Positions 51,781-61,442 of a stretch of DNA of 64,000 nucleotides are shown in pieces. Within the stretch, counting starts at the first letter, position 1; each line of letters begins with the position of its first letter. Source of the DNA: Halomonas sp. (GTDB lineage: Bacteria; Pseudomonadota; Gammaproteobacteria; Pseudomonadales; Halomonadaceae). Where the stretch lies: contig JAGYKP010000087.1 of the NCBI GenBank assembly GCA_018401555.1, positions 124,001 through 188,000 on the forward strand, given 5' to 3'. The position numbers and the translations under genes are program-made. Below the pieces are notes generated by a model. The model ran no database searches. It was not told the DNA's origin and saw only the letters and a list, made by a program, of their open reading frames with translations.

Positions 51781-52345
51781 TACCCGCGCCGACGGTCAAC
51801 GGATCGAGACGCACCTCGTCGATGGTCTGGCCGGCCTGCTCGAACTCGGCGTCGACTTCGGTGTAGCGGGCGATGGCGGTGGCACTGAGATTGTCGGTGA
51901 TCACCAGGTCCATGCCCAGCTGGCCGGCGAAGCCGTAGTCGTCATCCACATCCATGTCGGCGCCGCTCACGCTGGAGAAGCGGGTGTAGTTCACCCCAAC
52001 GCCCATGAACGGCTGCAACCCGGCCGCCGCCACGCCACCCAGCGGATAGTACTGCAGCAGCAGGTTGGCCGGCATGCGGTCGAGCTCGCCGGCCTGGTCG
52101 GTCTCGAGCTGGTAGTCGTGCTCGACGTCCTCGCCGATGCCCAGCTCCACGCCCAGCTTGTCGTGGAGCAGATAGCCACCGGCCAGGCCGAAGGCGTTCT
52201 CGCGGGAAAGCTCCTCGGCGCCGATATCGGCCTTGACGAACTCGCCACGCACATAGACGTCACCCGCCTGGTAGGCCAGTGCCTGGCCAGCAGCCAGTGA
52301 AAGCGTCAGGGCAGCGGTAGCGGCAATTACGGGATTGAAACGCAT
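51764..52345 (-). CDS. OmpW/OmpA-type outer-membrane beta-barrel protein
   Basis: 193-aa small beta-barrel. Signal peptide MRFNPVIAATAALTLSLAAG ending ALA; alternating beta strands with aromatic girdles (YQAGDVYVRGEFVKADIG, PANLLLQYYPLGG, LQPFMGVGVNYTRF) and a C-terminal Phe (VGAGITYRF), the outer-membrane sorting signal. It resembles the OmpW family. Start at ATG 52345. Convergent with the polysaccharide locus. Possible role in small hydrophobic solute passage; not shown. Confidence 0.85.
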   Translation of the reverse strand: MRFNPVIAATAALTLSLAAGQALAYQAGDVYVRGEFVKADIGAEELSRENAFGLAGGYLLHDKLGVELGIGEDVEHDYQLETDQAGELDRMPANLLLQYYPLGGVAAAGLQPFMGVGVNYTRFSSVSGADMDVDDDYGFAGQLGMDLVITDNLSATAIARYTEVDAEFEQAGQTIDEVRLDPLTVGAGITYRF

Positions 52346-52429
52346 GATGTCTTCTCCTTCAGGGGTGGTCCATCCTGGAACGCTGAGTTTAGTGTAAGGA
52401 AGCCGAACGCTGTTTGCCAATTCTTCTGC

Positions 52430-52640
52430 TAGCTACAAGCCACAAGGGGCAAGCTACAAGGAACCCCAAGCGGTCTGGCCCCACCTGTAGGAGGGAGGCT
52501 CCGCCTCGCGAATGGAGGCCGAAGGCCTCCTGGCAGCAAGCTTCGAGCCGCAAGGAACAAGCTACAAGGAACCCCAAGCAGTCTGGCCCCGCCTGTGGGA
52601 GGGCGGCTTCGCCGCGCGAATGGAGGCCGAAGGCCTCCCG
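52430..52640. repeat. Two direct copies of a REP-containing repeat
   Basis: Two about 105-bp units (52430-52538 and 52545-52640), each with CAAGCTACAAGGAACCCCAAGC, a GGTCTGGCCCC run, and a REP-like hairpin: GGAGGCCGAAGGCCTCC preceded by GGAGGGnGGCTnCGCC. A third REP copy is at 61444-61486. The block is in the 498-bp gap between the OmpW-like gene and yjbH, which holds no gene. Confidence 0.85.
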
Positions 52641-52655
52641 GAAATGCCTCTAAAG

Positions 52656-52743
52656 CCCTTGGGGTCTGACCCCCACGTTGTTGGTTGCTCAGCTATGTCA
52701 GAGTGTTGGCGCAACATGCAGCAGCGGGGTCAGACCCCAAGGG
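52656..52743. repeat. 88-bp inverted-repeat element (CCCTTGGGGTCTGACCCC termini)
   Basis: Perfect 18-bp terminal inverted repeats, 52656-52673 and 52726-52743, enclose 52 bp. The core GGGGTCAGACCCC is of the type found around REP-associated (Y1) transposase elements. A related hairpin lies at 61515-61552. No transposase is within the window, so this would be a non-autonomous (MITE-like) copy. Confidence 0.8.
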
Positions 52744-52757
52744 CGCGATTCCACTAG

Positions 52758-52839
<82 letters not shown>

Positions 52840-52843
52840 TTGC

Positions 52844-55008
52844 TCACTCCCACGCCCCCTCATGCTCCTCCCAATACCTCCCCAGGTCCCGCTCCTCGGT
52901 CAGGTCGTAGAGCGTGTAACGGCGGTTGAGGGTGGCGCCGCCGTCGCGGGTCAGCGGCTGCCAGGCGATATCGGCGCGATCGCGGCTGGAGCGGGTGAAC
53001 ATGGCGTCGAAGGGAATCGACAGGTAGAGCCCCTTGTCGAAGCCGCCTTCGCCGAAGGCATCATCGGCGTCGGTCCAGGTGCCCCAGGCGCCGACCCGCA
53101 CGCCAGAGTCGAACTCCCGCGACAGGTCAAGCGTGGTGCCCACGTCGCCGGCCAGGTAGCGGCCCACGCTCAGCTTGGCCAGCACATCCTCGATGCCGGT
53201 CTCGAGATAGCCGGTGAGGTGGCCGGTCCACTCGTCGTAGTCGCGCAGCTCGAAGCGCTGCTCGAAGTCGCGTTGTCGCACCCAGTTCACGTCCAGGCCC
53301 ACCGCCAGCGGGCTGTTGAACGGGCGGTAGAGCAGCTCGCCGCCGGCGCCGGCGTACATCATCTCCAGCAGGCCGCCGTAGCCCATGGCGTACCAGTCAT
53401 CGCCGAGCTTGGCGGTGCGCGTGTACTGCAGATTCTCGATGCCGATGCTGGACTCGCTCAGATAGTCGCCGATATAGGTGCGCACGCGGGGCAACTCGGA
53501 GTCGGCGATGTACTCGTATTCATCCAGGTTGTCGAAGGCGGTCCAGGCCAGCTGCCCGGAGAACCAGCCATTGCGGTCGGTGCGATATTCGGCGTCGAGT
53601 ACCGCCATCAGCCGGTAGAGATAGCCGTCCGGGCCACCGAAGTTCTGGTCCAGGCGCGGAGCCAGGCTCCAGGTGAAGCGCTGGGGTTGCGCCGCGTATA
53701 GCACCTCGCCGTCGGGCTCGCCCAGCTCGGCATGGGCGTAGATGCCGTAGAGATGGTCACCCGCGTGCTCGGCGGAGCGGGTTGTCGCGACCAGCGCCTC
53801 GCGCCGATGCACGTCCTCGCGGAGCGCGAGGCCGCGGTTCTCCCAGCGGAAGCGGAAGCGCTCGACCTCGTCGTCGGCCTGGGCGTTGAGGATGCGCCCG
53901 GCACGCACCTCGCTGTGCATCAGCGAAGGGTAGGTCACTGGCTCGCCGGTCACGGAAAGGTCGCGACCCTCTCTCGTGATGCGTGATACCGCAATGCCGG
54001 CGTTCTGCTCGAGCTCCCGGCTTACCGTGGCCCAGTCGTCGCGGGCCGGGGCTGTCGGGTCGGCGGCGGGGGATCGCGCTTGACCTGGCTGAGCCCGGCC
54101 AGGTCGAGGTTCCAGCTGACCCCCGCCATGGCGGTGTTGCCGCGCTGCCAGCCGGCGCGCAGCTCCAGGTTGTTGGTCAATGCCAGTCGTGCACCGTAGT
54201 TGATGCGGCTATCCTGTTCCTGGTTGCTGGACTGGGGCTCGCTGCCGTAGTCGTTACCCTCGTACTCGAGCTGCAGTACCAGCGGGTCCCAGGGAGTCTG
54301 GTACTCCACGCCGCCGAATACCGCCATGGGGCCACGGAACAGGGCATCGACGGCGAATTCACCGCCCTGATCGCCGCCGGCATCGTCAGGGCGCTCATCG
54401 AAGCGGTCGTGCAGCCAGCCGAGCGGAGAGTCCACGTCAGAGGCGTTACCCAGATAACCCCAGCCCAGCCCCAGGGTGAAGTCGAGGTCGTACCAGCGCT
54501 TGCTGGCCACCAGGTACTCCGAGCCAAACAGCGTGGTGCCGCCCACATCGCGAAAGCCCAGCGCCAGCTTGTGGCCAGGCACCGGCTCTTCCTCGAGCAG
54601 GCGCAGCTTCATGTCGAAGCCCTTGTCGAGGTTAGGGCGCTCCTCCTCGGAGGCTGCGTACTGGCGGTTCTCGATCTCCACATAGCGGAAGCCGCCCTCG
54701 AGCCACTCGGCAGGCTGAAAGAACACGTTGTAGCGACGGTACGGTGCGGTACGGCTCCAGCTCGCGCTCATGGTGCCCAGCGGCGCCATCGCGGGCCGTC
54801 GGCGTCTGCATCAGGCCCATCGCCGCCGAAGTCGCTCTGGCCGGTGCCGAGCTTCGCCGGCCAGGCCAGCGGCGAGGGCGGGGAAGCCGCAAGCCACAAG
54901 CTACAAGCTGTTTTAGCTACAAGCCTCAAGCTGCAAGCTACAAGTAACCCCTTGGAGCTGAGTACCTTGCAGCAGCCGTAGCACGCGGCTGTAGCTCCTT
55001 GCTGGCAT
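52844..55008 (-). CDS. yjbH: YjbH/GfcD-family exopolysaccharide lipoprotein or outer-membrane protein (frame broken, repeat in signal region)
   Basis: Large beta-barrel-type protein of the yjbEFGH/gfc system for exopolysaccharide export. ATG 55008 overlaps the yjbG stop (TGATG) and is preceded by GGAGAAGAG. The N-terminus MPARSYSRVLRLLQG runs into AGCNNCA heptamers at 54893-54945 and hits TAA. The mature protein (WPAKLGTGQSDFGG, then WLEGGFRYVEIENRQYA) is one frame away. More shifts lie near 54800 and 54040. Blocks such as PLVLQLEYEGNDY, EGGFDKGLYLSIPFD and ARNYxxYDLT-like RRYTLYDLTEERDLG support the family. The protein ends next to a heptamer array. Confidence 0.82.
54893..54958. repeat. Heptamer/palindrome repeat inside the yjbH signal-peptide region
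   Basis: AGCNNCA heptads (AGCCGCA, AGCCACA, AGCTACA, AGCTACA, AGCCTCA, AGCTGCA, AGCTACA) flank a small GTTTT centre and end in TAACCCCTTGG. This is the same repeat family as at 22028, 27373 and 52430, but here it is in a coding region. In the yjbH strand the units read CSL and LAA-rich hydrophobic peptides. Confidence 0.85.
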
Positions 55009-55782
55009 CACTCTTCTCCCCTTGCTTCATGCACGGTGCACTCCTCACCCGGCAACCGCGTGGCCAGATACGTGGGCAGCCGCTCATTGATCAGCTCCCT
55101 GATCCCGCCAGTGTCGCCAAGGTTGGCAGGCAGCTTGAGCATTACCCGGCTACCCGGGGTGAGCGGGGTGGCCTGGTGATTCCAGGAGGCAATGCCGCGA
55201 GGGTGCTGCTCGCCGCTTGGGGTGATCAGCACCGCCTGCTCCGCATCTCGGGTGGCCGACGCCCGGCAGGCCAGAAAGTGCCTGTTTCAGGTCGAGTCCC
55301 GCTCGCCACGTCACGCGCAAGACACCCCCCAGGTGCCACACCTCTACCCAGTCCGGCACCGCACAGTAGCCCCACAGCTGGATACGCGAAAGCGCCGGGT
55401 CGTGACGCTGGTTGGCCCCCAGCCAGGGAAGGTCGCGCGGCCCGGGGAGCGGGCGGGCAGGGCGAGTTCACTCTCTAGCGTATCGCGCCATTGAGTGAGC
55501 CCCGCAGCCAGATCCGCTTGACCATTGGCCAGGGCACTGAGTATCAGAGGCGCCAGCTCGGCGGCCAGGCGCCGGCGCTGGGCTTGAAGCCCCTCGGCGC
55601 TCTCCTGGCCCAGGGCAAAGGCGTGGCTCCAGGCCACACGCTGCTCGGTCTGGCTGCAGGGTGTCGAGCCAGGCGTCGGAAAGACGCGGCTCTGGCGCTG
55701 GGCTGGCCTGTTGGGCAGAGGCTGAGAGCGGGGCCAGCAGCAGCGTGAGCGCAAGGGCAGCGCGTGCGGGGGTTACCACCAT
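55008..55782 (-). CDS. yjbG: YjbG/GfcC-family capsule biosynthesis protein (three frame breaks)
   Basis: Periplasmic protein of the GfcC family. It starts at ATG 55782 within the end of yjbF: MVVTPARAALALTLLLAPLSASAQ is a clean signal peptide. Pieces in successive frames: LSDAWLDTLQP; SAEGLQAQRRRLAAELAPLI and LAAGLTQWRDTLES; VPDWVEVWHLGGVLRVTW; TPSGEQHPRGIASWNHQA and SRVMLKLPANLGD, ending GEE with TGA at 55008. The SLBB-like C-terminal half fits GfcC. Shifts near 55640, 55400 and 55250. Confidence 0.78.
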
Positions 55783-56488
55783 TGTCTTGCCACCTCCCAG
55801 CGGATCGTGGGGCCATCGGGCCAGGCCTGCTCCTCACCGCCCACAGCCGCCGGCTCTGGGGCTCGCGCCACAGCTGCCCCTCGGTGGTCTTGCCGTTCTC
55901 CCAGCGCAGCGTCATCTCGCACGGCTCCAGATTCAGCGTGGCCAGCGGCAGCTCGAAGGGTTCGGCCTCGCCGCAGTGCAGACTGCCGCGGGCGGACATG
56001 CGTCGCGGCAGTCCCTCGGCATCCTGCCAGGTACGTGTGATATCGAACGCGTTGGGAGTACCCTCCCGCCAGGGGCTTCGGCTTCTGCCAAACCACTGTA
56101 AGTGGGTATCCAGCAGGTCCGCGGCGAGGCCGGCGGTAACGTGAAGCCCCTCGTGGCGCAGGGTGACAAGACCGACGTTGCCGGTGGGCCAGTAGGTCTC
56201 GGCGTTGGCCTGGGCGCCCAGCACCACCAGGCCGCGGCGATCGCCGGCATCCAGCGCAAGGCTGGCAAACGGAGATCTCGGCGGCTCGGGTGGCGAGATC
56301 TCCCTGACCACCCAGCGCATCGCCGAGGATCGCCGCGGCCGGGGAGGCCCACCGCTGGCGCAGCCCGCCAGCGTTACGGCACAGCCCACCGCCATGCCCA
56401 GGCGTGTGAAACCTCGGGACAGACGCGAGAAAGCCGCCCGGGGGCGGCTCTGCGAAGCGCTACTGCCTTGTAAGGAAGGCGACGTCAT
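55773..56488 (-). CDS. yjbF: YjbF/GfcB-family lipoprotein (one frame break)
   Basis: Outer-membrane-type lipoprotein of the gfc/yjb operon. The signal region reads LGMAVGCAVTLAGCASGG (lipobox LAGC); the true start may be an internal ATG near 56397 rather than 56488. Family features: SLALDAGDRRGLVVLGAQ, TLRHEGLHVTAGLAADLLDT, MTLRWENGKTTEGQLW. The frame changes near 55820, then EEQAWPDGPTIRWEVARQWW ends at 55773, overlapping the yjbG start. Confidence 0.8.
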
Positions 56489-56520
56489 GCGGGCTCCGGC
56501 GCCATTGGTGGATACCGAGA

Positions 56521-56772
56521 TCAGTTGGTGCCGGAGGAAGAGGAGCCGCCGCCGGACGCCGCAACGCCAACCGCCACGGCGATGGCGGCACCGATACCCA
56601 CGGTCAGGGCGACGTTGCTGACCCCCAGGGCATTGGCCAGGCCGGAAGCGCCCCCGCTTGCCGGGGCAGACTGCGGTGCCTGAGCGGCGGACGGCGGCAC
56701 GTCATCCTGGGCCATGGCCAGCGGGGTGGTCAGCATTCCTGCGATTGCAACCAGTGCAATACCTTTCTTCAT
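56521..56772 (-). CDS. yjbE: YjbE/GfcA-like small secreted protein
   Basis: 83-aa protein: signal peptide MKKGIALVAIAGMLTTPLAMAQ, a Pro/Ala/Ser segment, a hydrophobic Ala/Val/Gly helix (LTVGIGAAIAVAVGVAAS) and a GGGSSSSGTN tail. This composition and its place before yjbF match YjbE/GfcA, the first gene of the operon. Its biochemical role is not known. Start at ATG 56772. Confidence 0.78.
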   Translation of the reverse strand: MKKGIALVAIAGMLTTPLAMAQDDVPPSAAQAPQSAPASGGASGLANALGVSNVALTVGIGAAIAVAVGVAASGGGSSSSGTN

Positions 56773-57158
56773 CCTGAGGATCCTCCCGAATTTGGTGTCT
56801 GCCGGTGCCGAACCCGGCCGGTCGGCGGCACTTTCACGCCAAGCATAATCGCTTTAGTCCGTGCTGTCTTGCCATCCAGGTGCACTCCGGGCGCTGATTG
56901 GACTTAAGGAGGATCCTCAAGCCGCAAAGGATGTAGGAGATATCGTACAAAGCGCGTCTTCCGCCCATGACCTTCTGGAGGTGTCACCGGTTGGTCATGT
57001 ATAGTCGCGACCCTTGCAGGGCGCAAAGCGCTTTTACAGCAGTCAGTTACATTATGCCGATCTTACCAATCGCGACCGGGCCTCGGGGATGTGCCATGAC
57101 ACCTCGGGGCGGTAGCGTGGCAGAATGTCATATCCCTTCAGTCTACAGGCACCACGCC
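56773..57158. promoter_or_regulatory. Divergent control region yjbE / wza2
   Basis: 386 bp between two divergent polysaccharide operons with no gene. It contains the JUMPstart/ops element (57106-57119) and an AT-containing patch CAGTTACATTATGCC (57045-57059), a possible -10 for the wza transcript, giving an ops-containing leader of about 100 nt. On the left side AGGAGGATCCTC (56909-56920) is a small perfect palindrome. Confidence 0.55.
57106..57119 (+). promoter_or_regulatory. JUMPstart/ops element (RfaH recruitment site)
   Basis: GGGGCGGTAGCGTG is identical to the core of the JUMPstart sequence and contains the full ops element GGCGGTAGCGTG. It lies 40 bp before the wza start, inside the expected leader. 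In enterobacteria the RNAP pauses here and RfaH loads to suppress termination across long polysaccharide operons; the same use is inferred here. Confidence 0.85.
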
Positions 57159-58271
57159 ATGCCCCATTCAACGCCGATCAAGCTTCTGCTGGCCATGGCC
57201 ACCACGGCACTCCTCGCCGGGTGCTCCTTCGCCCCCGGCAGCCATATGGAGTACCAGACCGAGACGGCGCCCATCGACGAACTGGTGGATATCGAGCCGA
57301 TCACACCGGGACTGATTGCGAGCTGGCAGGCCCCAGACGGTGGCCAGCCGATGAGCGACGAGCTTCGGTCCCTGATCGCGGAGTATGAGTATCGCGTCGG
57401 CCCCGGCGACGTACTCAGTATCATCGTCTACGATCACCCCGAGCTCACCAACCCCGGCGGCACCGAGCGCAGCGCCGCCGAAGTGGGTAACCGCGTGCAG
57501 GCCGATGGCACCTTCTTCTACCCCTACATCGGCCGGGTCAAGGCCGAGGGCAAGACCATCGGTGAGATCCGTACTGAGCTTACCCAGCGGTTAGCCTCCT
57601 ACGTCACCGAGCCGCAGGTCGAAGTCAACGTGGCCACCTTCAATGCCAAGAAGGTCTATCTCAGCGGTGAGGTCAGCGAGCCCAGGACACTGCCCATCAC
57701 CAGCGTGCCGCTGACCCTGGTCGACGCCATCAGCCAGGTGGGCAGTGCCAATCCCGACGCCGACTGGCACGCGGTCTATCTCAACCGTAATGGGCGTCAG
57801 GAGCGCATCTCGTTGTTCGACCTGATGCGCAACGGCGATATGACCCAGAATCGCTTGCTGCAGCCCGGCGACATCCTTCACGTGCCCAGTGCCGAGAACC
57901 AGGCGGTGGCGGTGATGGGCCAGGTCAATCGCCCCGGCAGCATTCCGCTGGGTAACGAGCGCATGACACTGACCGACGCCATCTCACGCAGCGGCGGCAT
58001 CGACGAGCGCAGCGCCGATCCCTCCGGTGTCTTCGTCATCCGCGGCCAGGAGCAGGGCAACAAGCTCGCCACCGTCTATCAGCTCGATATCCGCAATGCC
58101 GCCTCCTTTACCCTGGGTAACCGCTTCACCCTCCAGCCACAGGACGTGGTGTACGTCACCACCGCGCCCATCGCACGCTGGAACCGCGTGATCAGCCTGC
58201 TACTGCCCTCCATCAGCCTGCCGGGCACCGCAGCCAGCACGGTTGATGATGTAAGAGACGTTAACAACTGA
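57159..58271 (+). CDS. wza: Polysaccharide export outer-membrane lipoprotein, Wza family (copy 2)
   Basis: Second Wza, 370 aa from ATG 57159 (MPHSTPIKLLLAMATTA) with lipobox LAGC. Same layout as copy 1 (34542): YRVGPGDVLSIIVYDHPEL, YIGRVKAEGKTIGE, KVYLSGEVSEPRTLPI, VAVMGQVNRPGSIPLG and RWNRVISLLLPSISL. The two proteins align end to end with no large gap. High-GC codons throughout. Its TGA overlaps the wzb ATG (TGATG). Confidence 0.95.
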   Translation: MPHSTPIKLLLAMATTALLAGCSFAPGSHMEYQTETAPIDELVDIEPITPGLIASWQAPDGGQPMSDELRSLIAEYEYRVGPGDVLSIIVYDHPELTNPGGTERSAAEVGNRVQADGTFFYPYIGRVKAEGKTIGEIRTELTQRLASYVTEPQVEVNVATFNAKKVYLSGEVSEPRTLPITSVPLTLVDAISQVGSANPDADWHAVYLNRNGRQERISLFDLMRNGDMTQNRLLQPGDILHVPSAENQAVAVMGQVNRPGSIPLGNERMTLTDAISRSGGIDERSADPSGVFVIRGQEQGNKLATVYQLDIRNAASFTLGNRFTLQPQDVVYVTTAPIARWNRVISLLLPSISLPGTAASTVDDVRDVNN

Positions 58272-58702
58272 TGTTCAGCCGCATCCTGGTCGTCTGCACC
58301 GGCAATATCTGTCGCAGCCCGGTGGCCGAAGCCATGCTGCGCCAGGCGCTGCCGGCAAAGCAGTTCAGCTCCGCCGGCCTCGGCGCCCTGGTTGGCCACG
58401 GCGTCGAACCCACCGCCCGCGCGCTCGCCGAAGCCGACGGCCTGAACGTTACCGACCACCAGGCCCGCCAGCTCACCCGGGAGATGCTCACCGACGCCGA
58501 TCTGGTACTCGTCATGAGCGCCGGCCAACGCCGCGCCGTCGGCGAACTCGCCCCGGAAGCCCTGGGCAAGACCATGCCACTCGGCAAGTGGCTCCCCGGC
58601 GAACCCGATATTCCCGATCCGTATCGGAAGAGCCGCGAGGTGTTTGAGCATGTGCATGAGCTCCTGAAGGCTGCGGTGGGGGAATGGGCTAGGCGGCTTT
58701 AG
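58271..58702 (+). CDS. wzb: Low-molecular-weight protein tyrosine phosphatase Wzb
   Basis: Cognate phosphatase of the Wzc kinase, 143 aa. P-loop VVCTGNICRSPVAEAM (CX5R) and the general acid loop IPDPYRKS (DPY). TGATG junction with wza. The end (AVGEWARRL) is followed within 20 nt by the repeat-rich insertion that separates it from wzc. It could serve both Wzc copies, as the first locus has no phosphatase. Confidence 0.95.
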   Translation: MFSRILVVCTGNICRSPVAEAMLRQALPAKQFSSAGLGALVGHGVEPTARALAEADGLNVTDHQARQLTREMLTDADLVLVMSAGQRRAVGELAPEALGKTMPLGKWLPGEPDIPDPYRKSREVFEHVHELLKAAVGEWARRL

Positions 58703-58785
58703 ATACCTCAAGGAACAAGGCGTCAAGGAAGCAAGGGTGTGGCTCCCCTTGACCCCTTTAGTCCTTGCTCCCTTGGTTCCTCGCG
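58700..58785. repeat. Left flank repeats of the four-helix-bundle gene
   Basis: TCAAGGAACAAGGCGTCAAGG (58709) is roughly mirrored by CCCTTGACCCC, CCTTGCTCCCTTGGTTCCT (58747-58780). The last part codes for the C-terminus NQGSKD of the minus-strand gene. CTTGACCCC is the same octamer unit as the array on the other flank. Confidence 0.75.
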
Positions 58786-59114
58786 CTTTGCATCAACGCA
58801 TACAGCATCCGGGATAGCTCGCGGGATTCTTCGAGCCACTGCTTGCCTTGGGTCTTCCCGATGTAGCCAATATCCATGCCGATGTAGATCTGGGTTCGAA
58901 GTTCACCGCAGGATCCCTTGGCATAGCTGAGAAAACGTGACTTTTCCTTCATGCTGTCACGTTCGTAGCCTTCGGCGATGTTGCTGGCTATTGACAATGA
59001 CGATCTTGTGATCTGGTCACGAAAACCATAGTCACGAGAACCTTGGAAAGCCCGATAAATATCAGCACTGAGCCGCGCAGCCCGTTTCCAGGCATTCAAA
59101 TCTTCAAACTTCAT
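58758..59114 (-). CDS. Four-helix-bundle protein (S23/IVP, Avd-like family)
   Basis: 118-aa helical protein: MKFEDLNAWKRAARLSADIY ... SLSIASNIAEGYERDSMKEK ... SYAKGSCGELRTQIYIGMD, matching the S23/IVP family whose genes occur within 23S rRNA intervening sequences and next to diversity-generating retroelements, or alone. The biochemical role is unknown. ATG at 59114 chosen because the family starts MKFEDL or similar; a GTG at 59123 is an alternative. It sits antisense between wzb and wzc, flanked by CTTGACCC-type repeats, so it looks inserted. Confidence 0.85.
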   Translation of the reverse strand: MKFEDLNAWKRAARLSADIYRAFQGSRDYGFRDQITRSSLSIASNIAEGYERDSMKEKSRFLSYAKGSCGELRTQIYIGMDIGYIGKTQGKQWLEESRELSRMLYALMQSARNQGSKD

Positions 59115-59149
59115 TCTCGACACCGGTCAGCCCCTGCAGTCTCAAGATA

Positions 59150-59189
59150 GCACTCCTTGACCCCTTGACCCCTTGACCCCTTGATCCTC
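59150..59189. repeat. Octamer array CTTGACCC on the right flank
   Basis: About four copies of CTTGACCC (59155-59185) between the four-helix-bundle gene start and wzc, 15 bp before the wzc ATG. On the minus strand they read GGGGTCAAG. The same unit occurs once or twice beyond the other end of the gene at 58747. Confidence 0.9.
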
Positions 59190-59203
59190 TAAGTAGCGCA
59201 CCC

Positions 59204-61442
59204 ATGACCGACCCCACACAGACACCTTCCCGTACCGCCGCACCTGCGGATGATGAGATAGACCTCGGCCGCCTTTTCGGCCTGCTCCTCGACCACAAGT
59301 GGCTGATCCTTTCCATCACCTTCGTCTTCGCCTTGGTGGGGGTGGCCTACGCATTGCTGGCGACCCCCATCTATCAAAGCGATGCCCTGGTACAGGTGGA
59401 GCGCCGCTCCTCGGTGAGCCCACTGGGTGATCTGGCTAACGTGATGGGCGAGGTCGGCGGTGGCGGCGAAAGCAGCAGCACGGCGGCCGAGGTACAGATT
59501 CTGCAGTCGCGCATGGTGCTCGGTCAGGTGGTCGATCGCACCGGGCTGGAGACCGTGGTGGTGCCGCATAGCCTGCCGCTGATCGGCGAAGCCATCCGTC
59601 GCCGTGGAATCGAGCGCCCCGGTTTCATGGCGGGTTTTCCTCATGTCTGGGGGGGGGAGCGCCTGGAGCTGGGACGACTCGAAGTGACCGAAAGCCTGCG
59701 TGGCGTACCGCTGATCGTCACGGCAGGAGAGAACGGTAGCTACCACGTTACCCTGGACAGCGAGAAGCCGCGTGAGCTGGGCGAAGGGCGCGTGGGCGAG
59801 CTGGTCAGTCTGGCCGAGGGTGATATCCAGCTGCGCATCGCCGAGCTGGAGGCGGCTCCCGGGGCAGAGTTCCGCGTGATCAAGCGCACCCGGCCCGCCG
59901 CCATCGGCTCCACTGGCCAACCGCCTCAGCGTGAGCGAAGTGGGCGGCGGGCGTAGCAGCAGCACCGGGATGCTGCGCCTTACGCTGACCGGCCCGGATC
60001 CTCAGGAGCTGCGCCGTTCGCTGGATGCCGTTGCCGAGACCTTCCTTACCCAGAACGTCGAGCGGCAGTCCGCCGAGGCCGAACAGAGCCTGGCCTTCTT
60101 GCGCGAGCAGGCCCCCGAGCTGCGCGACAAGTTGTCCACCGCTGAGAACAGCCTCAACCAGTATCGCGTCGAGCAGGACAGCGTCGACCTCAGCTCCGAG
60201 GCGGAGGCGGCCATCCAGCAGTATATCCAGCTCGAGAGCCGGCTCAACGAACTGGAGTTCCAGGAGGCAGAGCTGTCCCAGCGCTATACCACCGGCCACC
60301 CCAGCTACCAGGCACTGCTCCGCCAGAAGCGTCAGATAGAGGCGGATCTCTCCCGGCTGAACGAGCGCATCAACGAACTGCCTGCTGCCCAGCAGGAAGT
60401 GGTGCGCCGCACCCGTGACGTGGAAGTGACCCAGGCGATCTATGTCAACGTGCTGAACAAGATGCAGGAGCTGGAAGTGGCCCGCGCGGGCACCGTGGGC
60501 AACGTGCGCATCATCGACGAAGCCCTGGTGGGGAGCGCGCCCATCGAGCCCAAGAAGCCCCTGATCGTGGTGCTGGCCACCCTGTTGGGCGGCATGCTTA
60601 GTGTGGGTTTGGTGCTGGTACGTGGCCTGCTCAACCGCGGCGTGGAAAGTCCCGAGCAGATCGAGGAAGCCGGCCTGCCGGTGTATGCCACCGTGCCGCT
60701 CTCCGATGAGCAGCAGAAGCTGGTACGCCGGGTGAAGCACAAGCATGACCGCCACGCACACGAGATCTCCACCGCGGTGCTTGCCGAACGTGCGCCCGCC
60801 GACAACTCGGTGGAAGCCCTGCGTGGCCTGCGTACCAGCCTGCACTTCGCCATGCTGGAAGCGGCGGACAACCGCCTGGTGATCACCGGCTCCAGCCCCT
60901 CCGTCGGCAAGAGCTTCGTCTCGGTGAACCTGGCCGCCGTGTGTGCCCAGGCCGGCCAGCGTGTGCTGGTGGTGGATGCCGACATGCGCAAGGGCCACAT
61001 TCATAATGCCTTCGGCGGGCAGAGCAAGCAGGGCCTCTCGGAACTGCTCGCCGGCAAGCTCGGCCTGGACGAGGTGATACGCCACAGCAACCTGGAAGGG
61101 CTCGACTATCTTGCCCGCGGCGAATCACCACCCAACCCCTCCGAGTTGTTGATGCATGCCCGCTTCAGTCAGTTCCTGGAAACTGCCAGCGAGCGCTACG
61201 ACCTGGTGATCATCGATACCCCGCCGATTCTGGCCGTGACCGATGCCGCCGTAGTTGGCCGCCAGTGCGGCACTACCCTGATGGTCGCTCGCTTCCAGCA
61301 GAACCCGGTGAAAGAGATCCAGATCGCCATCCGCCGCCTGGAAACCGCCGGCGTCAGCGTCAAGGGCGCGATCCTCAACGCCATGCAGCGAAAGGCCGCC
61401 ACCTACTACGGTTACGGCTACTACAACTACTCCTACAAGTAG
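59204..61442 (+). CDS. wzc: Polysaccharide co-polymerase / BY-kinase, Wzc family (copy 2, one frame break)
   Basis: Second Wzc. TM1 KWLILSITFVFALVGVAYALL; TM2 LIVVLATLLGGMLSVGLVLV; Walker A TGSSPSVGKSF, Walker A' VLVVDADMRKG, Walker B LVIIDTPPIL; C-terminal Tyr cluster YYGYGYYNYSYK. The frame changes near 59912 (between RVIKRTRPAAIGS and RLSVSEVGGGRSSSTG). Very similar to copy 1 but without its about 50-aa insertion. ATG 59204 lies just after the octamer array. Confidence 0.92.
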
